A stretch of 64,000 bases of DNA, taken from contig JAYKKT010000079.1 of the NCBI GenBank assembly GCA_036023115.1, positions 14,809,501-14,873,500 of the forward strand, written 5' to 3'. Under the pieces are notes generated by a model that saw nothing but the letters and a program-made list of their open reading frames with translations, did not search any database and had not been told where the DNA came from. This document shows positions 35,284-46,337 of this stretch, piece by piece (positions within the stretch are counted from its first letter, which is position 1; each line of letters begins with the position of its first letter). Position numbers and translations under genes: made by a program. This DNA comes from Brasenia schreberi. Taxonomy: Eukaryota; Streptophyta; Magnoliopsida; Nymphaeales; Cabombaceae.

Positions 35284-35323
35284 CTAAAATTACAAGTCCA
35301 ACTACCATGAATCAAACACACCT

Positions 35324-36432
35324 TCAGGTATAGCTTTGATTGCAAACCAATGGTCTGAAACTGACGATTCCAAGTCATTTTTTGTTTCGATTTAAAAATC
35401 TCACTTTGTTCGTGAATTTTCCAGTAAAACGAGAATCAGAAATTGAAGTGGAGCCGGCTCTTTCCTATTGGAGGTTTGGTAGAACCAAACCCGATTCAGA
35501 ACGGTTGGACCCCCCCGAATCAGAATTGAAGTGGGGCCGGTTCTTTCCCATTACAGGTCTGGTGGAACCAAAGCCGGCGGTCTGGAACCGCCGGACCGGT
35601 TTATACGCACCGGTTCGCGTTTAAAAAAGAAGCCGTTCTGCTGCTTCACCGACGCAAGGAGACCATGAAGATATATTTCCAAAATGCCTTCTCCTTTGAG
35701 GTTGTGTTCTTATTCAGTCTGGAACTGTACCTTAGGGTGGTTTCCCTGGTTAAGCTTCACTTAATAAAAGCGGGAAATCCAGCCTAAGAAGGACGAGGGA
35801 AATTCCACGAGCTTCAATGGCGTCTGACGGGAACTCCGGCGAAGACACTCATCGTACTCTCTCCTCTCCCTCCCTCCCTCTCTCCTTATGGATTTCATGA
35901 AAACAGTTCGAACGAGTACAATTTTCACCGCTATTACAACGCCAATTTACTATTGGTATTGTGTTAGGGAATCTCGAACTTAATCGACGGCCAAACGCAT
36001 ATTATTGAGAATTTGACACGGTAGAGTTAAATGCACGTTCCTTAAAGTCGAAGGAGCTTCTGTTCGGGTATAATATTTAGCTGGTTTTGAAGAATTCCAT
36101 ACTTGAATACACCGTCACTTCGTGGTGCTTGTATCTAGTGGTCCACAATTTCCTCTTGCTGTTGCATTTGCTTTGTTTGTTGTTGCGTCGACTTAGGATG
36201 ATGTTCATGACGAAGAATGAAGGGCTTCTTGTATGGTGACAAATAAACACATGGAGACATTACTTGAATTTTAACAGGCTAGTGACATCATTCTCTGCAT
36301 CTCAGAATTTGTGGCTACTGTCTGATGAGATATGGAATTATAAGGCGTGATGATATACGAGACATTGGCGATCTATATTGTCAAATGCAGGCGCTTGCGC
36401 TCTAAGCGCTCATAGGGGACCCTAAGCACATA
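35324..36432 (+). other. Unassigned region with a possible first exon
   Basis: Two units of about 84 bases (35433-35516 and 35517-35600) start GAATCAG and carry GCCGG(C/T)TCTTTCC. An ATG at 35817 opens MASDGNSGEDTHR and then runs into a pyrimidine-rich tract (CTCCCTCCCTCCC), with possible GT donors. It could be the start of a host gene interrupted by the Gypsy element, but no homology supports it. Confidence 0.25.
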
Positions 36433-36437
36433 AGAGG

Positions 36438-37796
36438 TGTTACCGGAGTCGCACCGGTAACGGGCATTAGCGCCTAGCGCCAACCAGCCTAACCACTTAA
36501 ACGGAAAAGGGAACTAAGATAGCGCCAGGGGAACGTAAGATGACAACGCCCAAAATCAAAAGGAAAGTATAACCCTCGGCTTGACTCTTTTACAAATGCA
36601 ACTAAGACATACAAAGACCTGTCCCGCACAGGCTGACTCGACCCTTACAGCTTCCAAAAAGCACAAAGAACCCTACATGTGAAACCAGGCTCGGCCTACC
36701 CGAGAGCCTACTGAGGGGAGTCCATGCGACTGCCAAAGGCACCGCCCTGCGGTCTGCCCCTTTGGCAGTCCAGCTCTACCCAAAGTGACTTGAGGGTAAT
36801 GGGGTCGTCCCAAGGAGTGCGCCTTATGCGTCTCCTTGTGTTTTCCTTAAGTCTTCCGAGTCTTTATCGCGTTAATGTCTTGGAGCTCTCTTCCCTCAGG
36901 GGCTCTACGTCCAGCTACTTGGCTCCTTCGCAGGTTCAGTTCAACCTGCAAACACTCCAACCTCTCTCTTAGTTTGAACTCCCTTTGGTCGCTCCCTTTC
37001 ACTCCTGTCGTCCAGCCCCTTTTATAGACTAAGGGGCTGGACAATGCACTTTTGAACCTGTCCTGATCTTTCCTGGCCAGCCGCCCTTCTGCTGGCCAGG
37101 GCACGCCTCAAGTAGAGCCGCCCTGACCAGCAGACTGACGCTGACCAGTGTACTTGACCTTGGTAGTGGCCCCCCTTGTGCTAGCCGTCTAACTCTGGCC
37201 AGGGGGCGGGCTTTTAACTCTACTCCTGGCCAGTCGGTTGGCCAGGAGACGTCACTGTCGCCCTGTCTCCACTATGCGCCCTACTGTCCCGCGGTGGGAT
37301 GCTGTCAGCGCCAACCTTCCTTATTTGGCCCAACCGCACCCTATCGTGTCTGCACCCTCTGGCCTTACCATTCCGGGTAAGTGAGGTTTCCCTATGGTCC
37401 TGCCTTGGCTATCTTTGGAGAAGTTCCTGTAGGCTGTCTAATGACAGTCTTGTTCGAGCTTCCCACAAGTGGTCCCATGCAGGCTGTCTTCAGGGTGGTC
37501 GCGCATGCCTCTGAGCGGTGTCAGGGTGATGCAGCTGTTAGGGCACCCTGCGGTCCATACTACCTGCCTAACACACTCCCTATGACTCCTACTTGTGAGA
37601 CCCTCCCCTTTTGGTGCCTTAGCCTTATTCCGGTCTCATGTTGCTTAAGTCCACTTTATTCAACCTTTGAGTCGAGATCACCCTGTTGCGTCGCCTCTTG
37701 GTGCGGTGTAGAGGGGTGCTGTCCTAGGGGCAGTGCTCCAGGCGGGTCTTCTAGCTGGGCGCCACTTCCATGCGCCAGGGCAGGGGGTCTGCAACA
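36438..37796 (-). repeat. 3' LTR of the Gypsy element
   Basis: TGTTACCGGAG to GGTCTGCAACA on the plus strand, 1359 bases. Relative to the other LTR it lacks roughly 100 bases after TTTATCGCGTTAATG and has an extra CAAAAAGCACAAAG segment near 36655. On the minus strand AGTCTATAAAAGGGG at 37016-37029 is the likely TATA box. Confidence 0.92.
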
Positions 37797-37810
37797 ATTC
37801 TCCCCCACCT
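37797..37810 (-). other. Polypurine tract of the Gypsy element
   Basis: AGGTGGGGGAGAAT on the minus strand directly before the LTR start TGTTGCAGAC. Confidence 0.9.
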
Positions 37811-38232
37811 GCTTCCGGGCTGGTCCTCGAGTTCGTGTGGTACTGGTGGATCAAATTTTCATATTCCCATAGGTCCGTTACAAGTAGCCATACGTCATGT
37901 CTCTGCGTTTTACCCGTCCAACGAACGAGATACCACGTTAGGCGCCTAGGTCCTTTCCCACACACTTCATGCTTTAATATTTTGTCCACTTTGTCTATGT
38001 CTTTTCGAACCAGGGGCAGTGGTCATCTTAAAGTTCGACCAGGGTCCTCATACACTGGTTTCAATTGACTCACATGAAAAATCGGGTGAACCTTTAGACG
38101 TTTTGGTAGCTCCAACCGATAGGCCACACGTCCGATCTTTTCAGTTATCTCAAAGGGTCCGTCAAACCTTGGCTTTAGCGCTAGGTGTACCCCCTTGTAA
38201 ACCTGCTTCCAGATGTATTCTAAAATCTGTAG
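37811..38232 (-). pseudogene. Gypsy integrase C-terminus and chromodomain
   Basis: The minus frame ending near 37820 reads DKILKHEVCGKGPRR, LTWYLVRWTGKTQRHDVW and LWEYENLIHQYH: a chromodomain with conserved aromatic residues (Y, W, W) in about 50 residues. In chromoviruses such a domain can steer integration toward certain chromatin. The part before it (37990-38232) joins it to the integrase across at least one frame change. Confidence 0.85.
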
Positions 38233-39290
38233 TCATACTTTGTCTCCAACGTCAAATACCCGTTCACGTCGGTGCCTGTTTGCAAAAGTCACCATTCGGG
38301 CGCGGGCTCTTTCCAATGAAGCCCATGCCTCTTCTAAGGTTGTGCGACGCTCTTTCAACTCCTTGAGCGCCGTAGGGCAATGCCGGTCGGCCCCCCTTTG
38401 GGCCACGTCCAACGGTAGAAGTAGCTGCCAACCAAGTGCCACTTCGAACGGGCTCTTGCCCGTGGCAGAGCTCCTATGTGAGTTATAGGAGAACTGTGTT
38501 GTTTCCAAAAGACTTACCTAATTCCGTTGGCTCGCCGTGATGTAGTTCCTTAGGTACTCTTCCAGTAGGGCGTTCATGCACTCCGTCTGACCATCCGTCT
38601 GCAGGTGGTTTGCCGTTGAAAAGTGTAGCCTAGAGCCCATTCACCTAAAAAGCTCCCTCCAAAAATTTGAAGTGAACTGTGCGTCTCTGTCCGACACCAC
38701 GTCTTCCAGTACACCAAAATGTTTCACAACTTCTTGTAAAAACAGTATAGCCGCCTCCTTAGCCGAGTAGTCTCGGGTTGTAGGTATAAAGACTGCGTAC
38801 TTAGAGAATCAGTCAACCACCATAAAGACCGACTCCTTTCCATCAACACATGGAAAGCCCCCAATAAAATCCATGCTTACCGAGCTCCAAGGCCTTGTAG
38901 GAATGCGCAGTGGTTGTAGCAACCCCGGAGGCCTCGCCTTCTCCATCTTGTCATGTTGGCACACAAGGCAGGCGCGTATGTAATCTTTCACATCCTTACT
39001 CACTTTAAAAGTAATTGGAACGTTGCAACATAGCCAAAGTCCGATCCACTCCGGGGTGTCCTGAGTATGGGGCACTATGAAGTTCACTCAGCAAAATTTT
39101 TCTAAGTCCTCCAGCATTCGAGACATACAACTGCCCATGTTGCGTCCAAAGTAACCGGTCCTTCAACGTATACTTCACCGTTAGGTTAGCCTTAACTTGT
39201 TCTAGGCTCTGGACATAAGACTTGTCCTCCTCGGCATGTTAGCGCGCACGATCCAAAATGTCTCCCTCTATGTGGTGCAGGGCTGCAACA
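38233..39290 (-). pseudogene. Gypsy integrase
   Basis: Minus frame 38809-39087 carries the end of the zinc-binding region (ACLVCQHDKMEKARPPGLL) and the start of the catalytic core (WSSVSMDFIGGFP, with the first Asp). The downstream core (near 38560-38800) is readable across frames: FSDRD-type and ENEVLEEYLR-like blocks with stops. Frame 38233-38508 (TTQFSYNSHRSSATGKSPFE) is the typical end of the core. Confidence 0.87.
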
Positions 39291-40210
39291 ACTTCCTACA
39301 CCCTTTTTTGGCTAAGAGCATTCGCAACCATATTCTCCTTTCCCGGTCTGTAGCGCCATTCAAAATCGTACTCCTCCAACAGCTCCAACCAACGGGCCTG
39401 TTTGACGGTCAACTTTTTTTGAGTCTTTAGGAATGTGTTTGCCATGTTATCTGTCACCACCACGAAGGGTACGCCTAACAGATAGACCCTCCACACTTGG
39501 AGGCAGTGCACTACTGCTAAGAGCTCCTTTTCGTGCGTTGGGTAGCGGTGCTCTGTGTCTTTAAGCTTCCTACTTTCATAAGCCACCAGGTGACCCTCTT
39601 GCATTAAGACTCCTGCAATGTTCACATCACTAGCATCCGTGTGTACCTCAAAAGGCATTGAGAAGTCAGGGAGCCTCAATACCGACGCACTTGACATGGC
39701 CGCCTTCAATGACTCAAAGGCGTGCTGATGCCGGATTGTCCACTCCCAGACCGTAGCTTTTTTCAACAAATCGGTTAAGGGTGTCGTTTGCTTTGAGAAC
39801 CCCTTAATAAAATGCCTGTAGTAGTTGGTCAGCCCTAGAAAGCTCCTTAGCTCGGTTAAGCCTTTGAGCGGTTCCCATTCTTGGATGGCCTTTACCTTGC
39901 GCTTGTCCATCCTTACTTTTCCATGGCCTATAACGTGCCCTAGGAATGAAATTTCCTGCCTTGCGAACTCGTATTTCTCATCTTTTACGTAGAGGGAGTG
40001 CTCCTTTAGTCGGCCAAAGACTTGGCGTAGGTGTTTTACGTGGTCTTCCAATGTTCTACTGAACACGACTATATCATCCAAGTACACTACAACACACTCA
40101 TCTAAGAGGCCGTGTAAGACCTCGTTCATCAACCTACTGAACGTGGCTGGGGCGTTAGTTAAGCCGAAAGGCATCTCAAGAAATTCAAACGAGCCATACC
40201 GTGTTACCAT
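39291..40210 (-). pseudogene. Gypsy RT (second half) and RNase H
   Basis: 304 residues: [20 protein letters not shown], catalytic [12 protein letters not shown] (about 40067-40095), [11 protein letters not shown], then tether and RNase H ([53 protein letters not shown]). Catalytic residues are intact. The frame starts just after a break of about 16 bases from the RT first half. Confidence 0.9.
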
Positions 40211-40781
40211 TGTTGTTTTGGGTTCATCACCAGGGGCACCCCGACCTTAAGTCCATTTTTGAGAACCAATGTGCCTCGCTTAATCGGACAAAAAGATCTG
40301 CCACAAGGGGCAGGGGGTAACGATCACGCACTGTTACCTTGTTGAGCGCCCGATAGTCCATGCACATCCTTAGGGTGCCGTCTTGTTTCCGTTGAAACAG
40401 AACGGGGGAGCCATACGGGCTCTTAGAGGGTCTCACCATCCCAGCATCTAGAAGTTCTTCCAACTGTCGCCTCAACTCAGCGAGCTCCGCAAGACCCATC
40501 CGGCAGGCACCTCTACACAGGGATCGGGCATCCGGCATCAACACAATGCTGTGATCCATCGTTCTGCGAGGGGGTAGTTGTTTAGGTAACTCTGAGGGTA
40601 GCATGTCATTGAACTCTTTCAACACCATCTGAATCGCTAGGGGGATTGGGGATGAGTCCACCATGGGTTCAACCTCCAAATTTAATGCCAATAACGTTGG
40701 CAAGCCTTTCTTCAATCCGTCTTCCACTTGAATGGCGGATAGAAACGCCAACTGTTCAACCCTTTTTTGGTCTTTAAACAA
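40211..40781 (-). pseudogene. Gypsy RT, first half
   Basis: [55 protein letters not shown] and [10 protein letters not shown] are canonical Ty3/Gypsy RT blocks. The frame is lost right after DLRSG, where YHQIRV-type sequence should follow; a small indel at 40210-40230 breaks the polyprotein. Confidence 0.9.
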
Positions 40782-40881
40782 GTTCAGTATCCTTGCTAAC
40801 TTGGCATCATCAGGGGGTGTCGTGCTAGCGCCTTGGCTAGAGCTGGCACCCCGCCACTGCCCTCTTAAGGGGCGCTGCGGT

Positions 40882-41451
40882 CTAGCACGTCGTTTCCTTC
40901 GAAGGGGGCGCGACAGTCAGACCTCGTACCATCTTTGGGAGCACCACACTTGGGGTCTCGGCAAGAGCCTTGCCGAGGTCACAATGGGGCACAAAGCTGG
41001 GTTGTGTCTCGTCAATTATCACCAAGCCGCAGAGATGTGGAGTGGGCATGTCCTTGGCTTTCCTTAGGAAATCAATGCCAAGGATTAGACAAAAATTGTC
41101 TAATGTCATCACGATGAAGTCCATGTGACAGCTCCAACACCCAACGACTATCTTCACTTTCTTAGCTACTCCGTCGATGCCTCCCGCAGGCGCATTCACC
41201 TTCTTCAGCCTCTTATCTGACGTCATCAATGTCGTTTCAATTTCCTTTGCCTTTGATGAATTCAGAATCGAGTGTGAAGCTCCAGTGTCTATCATGGCCC
41301 GTATTGCACAGGAGCTAATTTGTACCTTTACATAGAGTAATTTTATCCTAACGAGGTGCTCTATGGTCACCGCATTCAACACCTGGAAGGGGGTAACCAT
41401 TACCTCATTGTTTGGGCCCCCTTCCGATTCCTTCACCACGGCGTTGGCCAC
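40882..41451 (-). pseudogene. Gypsy protease
   Basis: 189 residues with the retropepsin-like active site AMIDTGASHSIL (about 41262-41300) and later LILGIDFLRK. It cleaves the polyprotein in active members. It is followed by a linker to RT. Confidence 0.87.
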
Positions 41452-41454
41452 CGC

Positions 41455-42525
41455 ATGGTTGGGACACTCCCTGGCAAAGTGCGGCCCTCCGCACTCAAAG
41501 CAACCTTGGCCGCGTCCCCCTTGCCTTTGGGATCAACCTCTGCCACGCCCAAACCCTCTTGGTGGCCTCGGGCCTCCGAGAGCCTGGCCACCCTATTGGG
41601 GTGCGCCTGAAGGAGCCTGGCCTCGGCCAGCTCCCCCACCTATGCCTTTGCCTCCACGTCCGTTGTTGTGTCTTGATCCTCCACGCCCATGTCTTCTTCC
41701 ACAGCCTCTTTGGCCAGACCAACCTTCCTTTGCCCGTCCACCTTCCTTGCAGTCTCCTTTACTCCCGTGTAGGTCTACTAAACCTTTCGTTATTATGATG
41801 GCATGGTAGACGTCTAACGTGTTCTACCTCCTTATTTCGATCTGTGCCCAAGGTTGGAGTCCATGTACAAACAGAAAGAGCTTGTCCTTGGCGCTCATGT
41901 CTTCAATGTCCAGTAAGGCGGATGAGAACTGCCTTACATATTCTCTTAGAGTCCTGGTGTGCTTTACCTATAAGATGGTCTCCCTTGCTTGCCAATCTGT
42001 GTAGGTAGGCATAAACTAGGCTTGGACTTCCTCCTTCAGCCTAGCCCACGAGCTGATAGATGGTAGGCCGTCAGGGCCTGTCACCCGTTGCTTGGTTCGC
42101 CACCATAACTTGGCATCGCCCTCCAAATAGAGAACCGTCATTAAAAGTTTGTTTTCCTCAAGGGTCTGTGTTGCTTCAAAAAACGTCTCCATATCATACA
42201 AAAAGTTTTCAACGGCCTTGGTGTCTCTTAGATCGTTGAACCTCTTTGGTTCCGACACTTTGGGTCTTTGTGCCTTGGCGCCTCCATGAACAGCAATGCC
42301 TTGATCTGCCGGCCTTAGGAGCGCCTAGAGAGCCTTCGCAGTTAAGACAATTTGGGGTGGAGTCGCGCTTGAGGTAGGCGGTTGGGTGGCACCCTTTGCT
42401 GCTGCCAGCTCCTCCTGAAGTTGCCTTTGTTGGCCTTCTAGCGTCGCAACCCTCTCCATTAGGTCGGGAGCCGTCACTCCGTCTTCACCATCCACGTTCA
42501 TTGAGTTAGCATGTGTCTGCACCAT
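41455..42525 (-). pseudogene. Gypsy gag with zinc knuckle
   Basis: Minus frames read a coiled-coil-like start (ERVATLEGQQRQLQEELAAA, 42325-42525). The capsid core follows (FLYDMETFFEATQ, GDAKLWWRTKQ, SWARLKEEV; 42016-42258), then LREYVRQFSSALLDIEDMS near 41890-41960. A glycine-arginine-rich stretch and the CCHC knuckle CFECGGPHFAREC (41461-41502) complete it. Stops lie between segments. Confidence 0.86.
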
Positions 42526-42660
42526 CTGGGGTATTTTGGAGTCCCTGGGTGTCTTTGGCAGTATACCGTTGGAGTCTTCTCAAAGGCAGCTGCTTCTAGA
42601 CAGAGCCTTGCGCTGTGGTGCAGCCAGGGCACACAGGTTGGCAGAGCCCTAACACTTTGA

Positions 42661-42673
42661 GGCTCTGATACCA
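42661..42673 (-). other. Primer-binding site of the Gypsy element
   Basis: TGGTATCAGAGCC on the minus strand, four bases inside the 5' LTR: a perfect initiator methionine tRNA complement. Confidence 0.93.
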
Positions 42674-42677
42674 CTTC

Positions 42678-44115
42678 TATTACCGGAGTCGTACCGGTAA
42701 CAGGCGTTGGCGCCGCCAATCAGCCTAACCACTTGAACGAAAAAGAAAACTAAGATAGCACTAAGGGAACGTAAGATGACAGCGCGCAAAATCAAACGGA
42801 AAGTGTAACCCTCGGCTTGACTCTTTTACAAATGCAACTAAGACATACAAAGACCTGTCCCACACAGGCTGACTCGACCCTTATAACTTACCTGTGAAAC
42901 AAGGCTCGGCCTACCCGAGAGCCTACTAAGGGGAGTCCATGCGACTGCCAAAGGAACTGCCCTGCGGTCTGCCCCTTTGGCAGTCCGGCTCTACCCAAAG
43001 TAGCTTGAGGGTAATGGGGTCATCCCAAGGAGTGCGCCCTATGCGTCTCCTTGTGTTTCCCTTAAGTCCTCCGAGTCTTTACCGCGTCAATGCCTTAGTT
43101 TCTTCGATTTGCATCACTTTGAAGCTTTGCTTAAGTCCTGTTTGCCTTAGCCCTTTTTTGAACTTGCTTCCACCACTTGACGGTGTCTTGGAGCTCTCTT
43201 CCCTTAGGGGCTCTACGTCCAGCTACTTGGCTCCTTCGCAGGTTCAGTTCAACCTACAAACACTCCAACCTCTCTCTTAGTTTGAACTCCCTTTGGTCAC
43301 TCCCTTTCACTCTTGTCGTCCAGCCCCTTTTATAGACTAAGGGGTTAGACAGTGCACTTTTGAACCTGTCCTGATCATTCCTGGCCAGCCGCCCTTCTGC
43401 TGGCCAGGGCACGCCTCAAGTAGAGCCACCCTGACTAGCAGACTGACGCTGGCCAGTGTACTTGACCTTGGCAGTGGCCCCCCCTTTGCTAGCCGTCTAA
43501 CTCTGGCTAGGGGCCGGGCTTCTGACTCTACTCCTGGTCAGTCAGCTGGGTAGGAGACATCACTATCGCCCTGTCTCCACTCTACGCCCTACTGTCCCGC
43601 GGTGGGGTGCTGTCAGCACCAACCTTCCTTATTTGGCCCAACTGCACCCTGTCGTGTCTGCGCCCTCTGGCGTTACCATTTCGGGTAAGTGCGGTTTCCC
43701 TGTGGTCCTGCATTGGCTATCTTTGGGGAAGTTCCTATAGGCTGTCTAACGATAGTCTTGTTCGGGCTTCCCATAAGCGGTCCCGTGCAGGCTGTCTTTA
43801 GGGTGGTCGCGCATGCCTCTGAGCGGTGTCAGGGTGGTACGGCTGTCAGGGCACCCTGCGGTCCATACTACATGCCTAACACACTCCCTACGACTCTTAC
43901 CCGTGAGACCCTCCCCTTTTGGTGCCTTAGCCTTATTCCGGTCTCACGTTGCCTAAGTCCACTTTATTCAACCTTTGAGTCGGGATCACCCTACTGCGCC
44001 GCCTCTTGGTGCGATGTAGAGGGGTGTTGTCCCAGGGGTAGTTCTCCAGGCGGGTCTTCTAGCTGGACGCCACTTCCATGCGCCAGGGTAGGGGGTCTAT
44101 CAGGGGTCTGCAACA
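42678..44115 (-). repeat. 5' LTR of the Gypsy element
   Basis: 1438 bases matching 36438-37796. The inner end reads TATTACCGG, with the terminal G mutated. It holds the segment around TTCGATTTGCATCAC (43100-43190) absent from the other LTR. The minus-strand TATA box is at 43325-43338. Confidence 0.92.
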
Positions 44116-44120
44116 GAGGC

Positions 44121-45480
44121 CTATTTATGGGGGTTATCCGCTTAAATGGCATGTATGTTGCTCCCTTTAAGCGGCTTTTCTATCGACTCTCTCTGGCTCC
44201 CTAGTGAATTGTTGATCCTCTATCCCCCCCTTCTCTCTCTCCGGAATTTCTATAAGCTTGTGCGTATTGTCTTGGAGTTTCAATATCCTTGTAACAAGTC
44301 TTAAGTTCATGATTATGGACCTTGTAAGCCAACTGTAACTTAAATTTTTGTTAGTGGCAATCATGACATGTTAAAAAGATAAGGTCCATCAAAAATTTAA
44401 AACTACTAAATTAGTGATGATTTGAGTTTCATAATGATGTTTGAAGTTGCATATGTTTCACTATTTTCTATTTAAATTGTTTAATGTTCATAAAGTTTAT
44501 TGCATCCACTTATATATATTTATTTAACTTTAATTGTTAAGTACCGATATGTCTGCATTAGGGATGTTTATGCAGCGTTTAGCCGCATAAGGGGAACTAA
44601 CCGCTATTGATTGCATAGTTGGCGATGTAATAAGTGAAAGCGTAATTTGATTGAAATGGCAATGATCAAGTTCTCAAGTGTGCTTTTGAAATTGGACTTT
44701 GGACGAGATTAGTAAGTTGAGTTTTCTTCACAACAATGGAATAAAAAAGTTTTAAAAAAAGTGATTATTGGTACCAGGCAACATGTGATTCTTATGTCAA
44801 TGTAGTGAAGTCTGAAATCATTTGAAACGATGAAGCATCTGTAAAGCAACCAGCTTACCGAAGGAACAGCATTTTAGAAGTATGAAAACTGGTGTATTGT
44901 TTGTACTGGAAAAAAAACTTAAACCGCTACAGAGTATAGAATGTAAGATACTCTTATTTTTATTTTCTTCACAGTGTTGCATTCTCTTATTTCTTTTTAT
45001 AAAAACCATCTGAAAACAGTGTGTCAAGATGTGCATAATCTGTGTTGTATGGTCACTTTGCTTCACAAATTACAGGTGCGTCTTTGTGAAAAGGTTCTGG
45101 TAGTACCCTCTGTTAACATCTTAAAAAACGAAATTGGCAAGCTACGGTTTGGAAAACCTGTACCAGATGCTTGCCCCTGGTTTCTGTGACACGTGCCCTC
45201 TTGTAGAGAATGTTTTCTAAGTTAATACCGTAGCTACGAAGCTTGACTTGGTGTCTCGGTACAGTCTTTTTCTACAAATCAGCTAACAAGTCAACACTTG
45301 CAGTTGATTTGTGCATTTCATATTATTATCTTGGTTACTTTCATGTTTGGATCTAAATTCCAACATCTCTTTGATTTGGATGTGCAGCAAGACTTTGATG
45401 AGTCAACCATTATCTTTTATATTTAACCACTTTTATAACTTTTGTTGGTAGGTTTCCAATAAATATATGTGTAAAATTAA
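44121..45480. other. Unassigned region right of the Gypsy element
   Basis: Continuation of the locus that the Gypsy element interrupted. A possible 3'-terminal exon at 45076-45189 is listed separately. The rest is AT-rich with no clear content. Confidence 0.5.
45076..45189 (+). other. Possible terminal exon, unidentified
   Basis: A TTACAG acceptor preceded by a T-rich stretch is followed by 37 open codons starting VRLCEKVLVVPSVNILKNE and ending PDACPWFL before TGA. I do not recognise the peptide. A link to the possible first exon at 35817 across the Gypsy insertion is conceivable but unproved; it may also be chance. Confidence 0.2.
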
Positions 45481-45861
45481 ATAATAACATATTACTCCAA
45501 TAATGCAATAGAAATGTATAGGTATTTAGAAACACTTTTAGGAGAAACTCTAAAAGCTATGTGGAAAAGCTTTAAGCTATAAAAAACATCATATTACAAT
45601 GCCTTAGTAAGTTTAGGACCAAATCCCTATAATTTTGTAAACACGGTACATAGATTAGCAATTGGAAGAGACCCTAACCAACAAAATATAACTATCCAAA
45701 TAGAAGTTGGCTGTCTTAGAAGATCTTTTGGAGACGATAATGAAGCTCCACGAAAATATAGAGAAGATTGAAGACAAGGCAAAGAAGGTAGAAGACAAAG
45801 CTCCATTATCTACGAAAATATAGAAGATGTATTAGATGAGATCCTAGACAAAGAAGTGTAA
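45481..45861 (+). pseudogene. Caulimovirid-like coat-protein relic (tentative)
   Basis: A frame with only two stops over about 127 codons. It contains LETLLGETLKAMWKSF, then ALVSLGPNPYNFVNTVH and IGRDPNQQN. This pattern recalls the coat-protein segment of endogenous plant pararetroviruses of the petuvirus/florendovirus type. It is short, carries internal stops and has no neighbouring viral polymerase, so it is a dead fragment at most. A retrotransposon gag is the main alternative. The assignment is by memory of the family pattern only. Confidence 0.35.
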
Positions 45862-46057
45862 AAAAACCTAAGAAACTAAGAAAGTCAACAGAATTTGTCA
45901 ATATGCATGACAACAGGATAAGGACACAAGATGTGTCAAAGAACAAAGCTAGTGAAAGGCCCAAAATGAAAAAAATATGAATTTACCCCTTCATTCACTA
46001 GTTTGAAAAGAGAAAAGCTGAGGGTAAAAGATTATTTAAAGTTTTGGAAGGTGAGGT
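45862..46057. other. Short spacer
   Basis: A-rich sequence between the relic and the Copia E LTR; nothing recognisable. Confidence 0.5.
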
Positions 46058-46330
46058 TGTTGCGAAACAACCCAAATACAAATAAGAAAAAATAACATTG
46101 ATGGGAAACAATGAGGGAGTTGGCATATCCATGGGCTGCCACCCCCTCTCTCTTATTTCTTCCTTGACCTCACAATTACACTTAGGGCATTACTTATACA
46201 GGTTTCTAACTTAAAAGATAGAAATGCTCCTGATTAGTAAAACTAATGATACTTAGCTTTCATTGGGATCCGTAAGACCCAATTATAATAAATTAAATGC
46301 AGAAATACAAATTACATAAAATCTTCAACA
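46058..46330 (-). repeat. 3' LTR of Copia E
   Basis: Plus-strand ends TGTTGCGAAAC and TCTTCAACA give a 5-bp inverted TGTTG/CAACA. On the minus strand TTGAGGGGGCG (polypurine tract, about 46331-46341) precedes TGTTGAAG. The outer boundary is inferred from the terminal match only. Confidence 0.65.
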
Positions 46331-46337
46331 CGCCCCC

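Larger units (their letters stand above)
33088..35323. mobile_element. Non-autonomous Harbinger-like element, 2.2 kb
   Basis: The left end GGGTGTGTTTGATTCA and the right end (reverse complement AGGTGTGTTTGATTCA) form terminal inverted repeats of about 16 bases with one difference. The subterminal sequence is also loosely mirrored (GTAGAATTACAG and GGACTTGTAATTTTAGG). The left flank is TAA, the usual Tourist/Harbinger target; the right flank is TCA, a probable mutated copy. The MITE at 59353 has the same TIR. No transposase frame is visible; the interior has two separate tandem duplications. Confidence 0.7.
36433..44120 (-). mobile_element. Chromodomain Ty3/Gypsy retrotransposon
   Basis: A minus-strand element with LTRs at 36438-37796 (3') and 42678-44115 (5'), PBS at 42661-42673 and PPT at 37797-37810. 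The LTRs run TGTTGCAGAC to CCGGTAACA in the minus sense. Target duplication GAGG flanks both sides (AGAGG if the terminal A is shared). Gag, CCHC, protease, RT, RNase H, integrase and a C-terminal chromodomain follow in order, which is a chromovirus. Frames are largely intact with a few breaks. LTRs are similar but differ by two indels, so the insertion is moderately old. Confidence 0.94.

Noticed and set aside
37381..38068. Plus-strand frames with many Cys and Pro in the Gypsy element
   Set aside because: They lie in the LTR and antisense to the chromodomain, with no domain signature.
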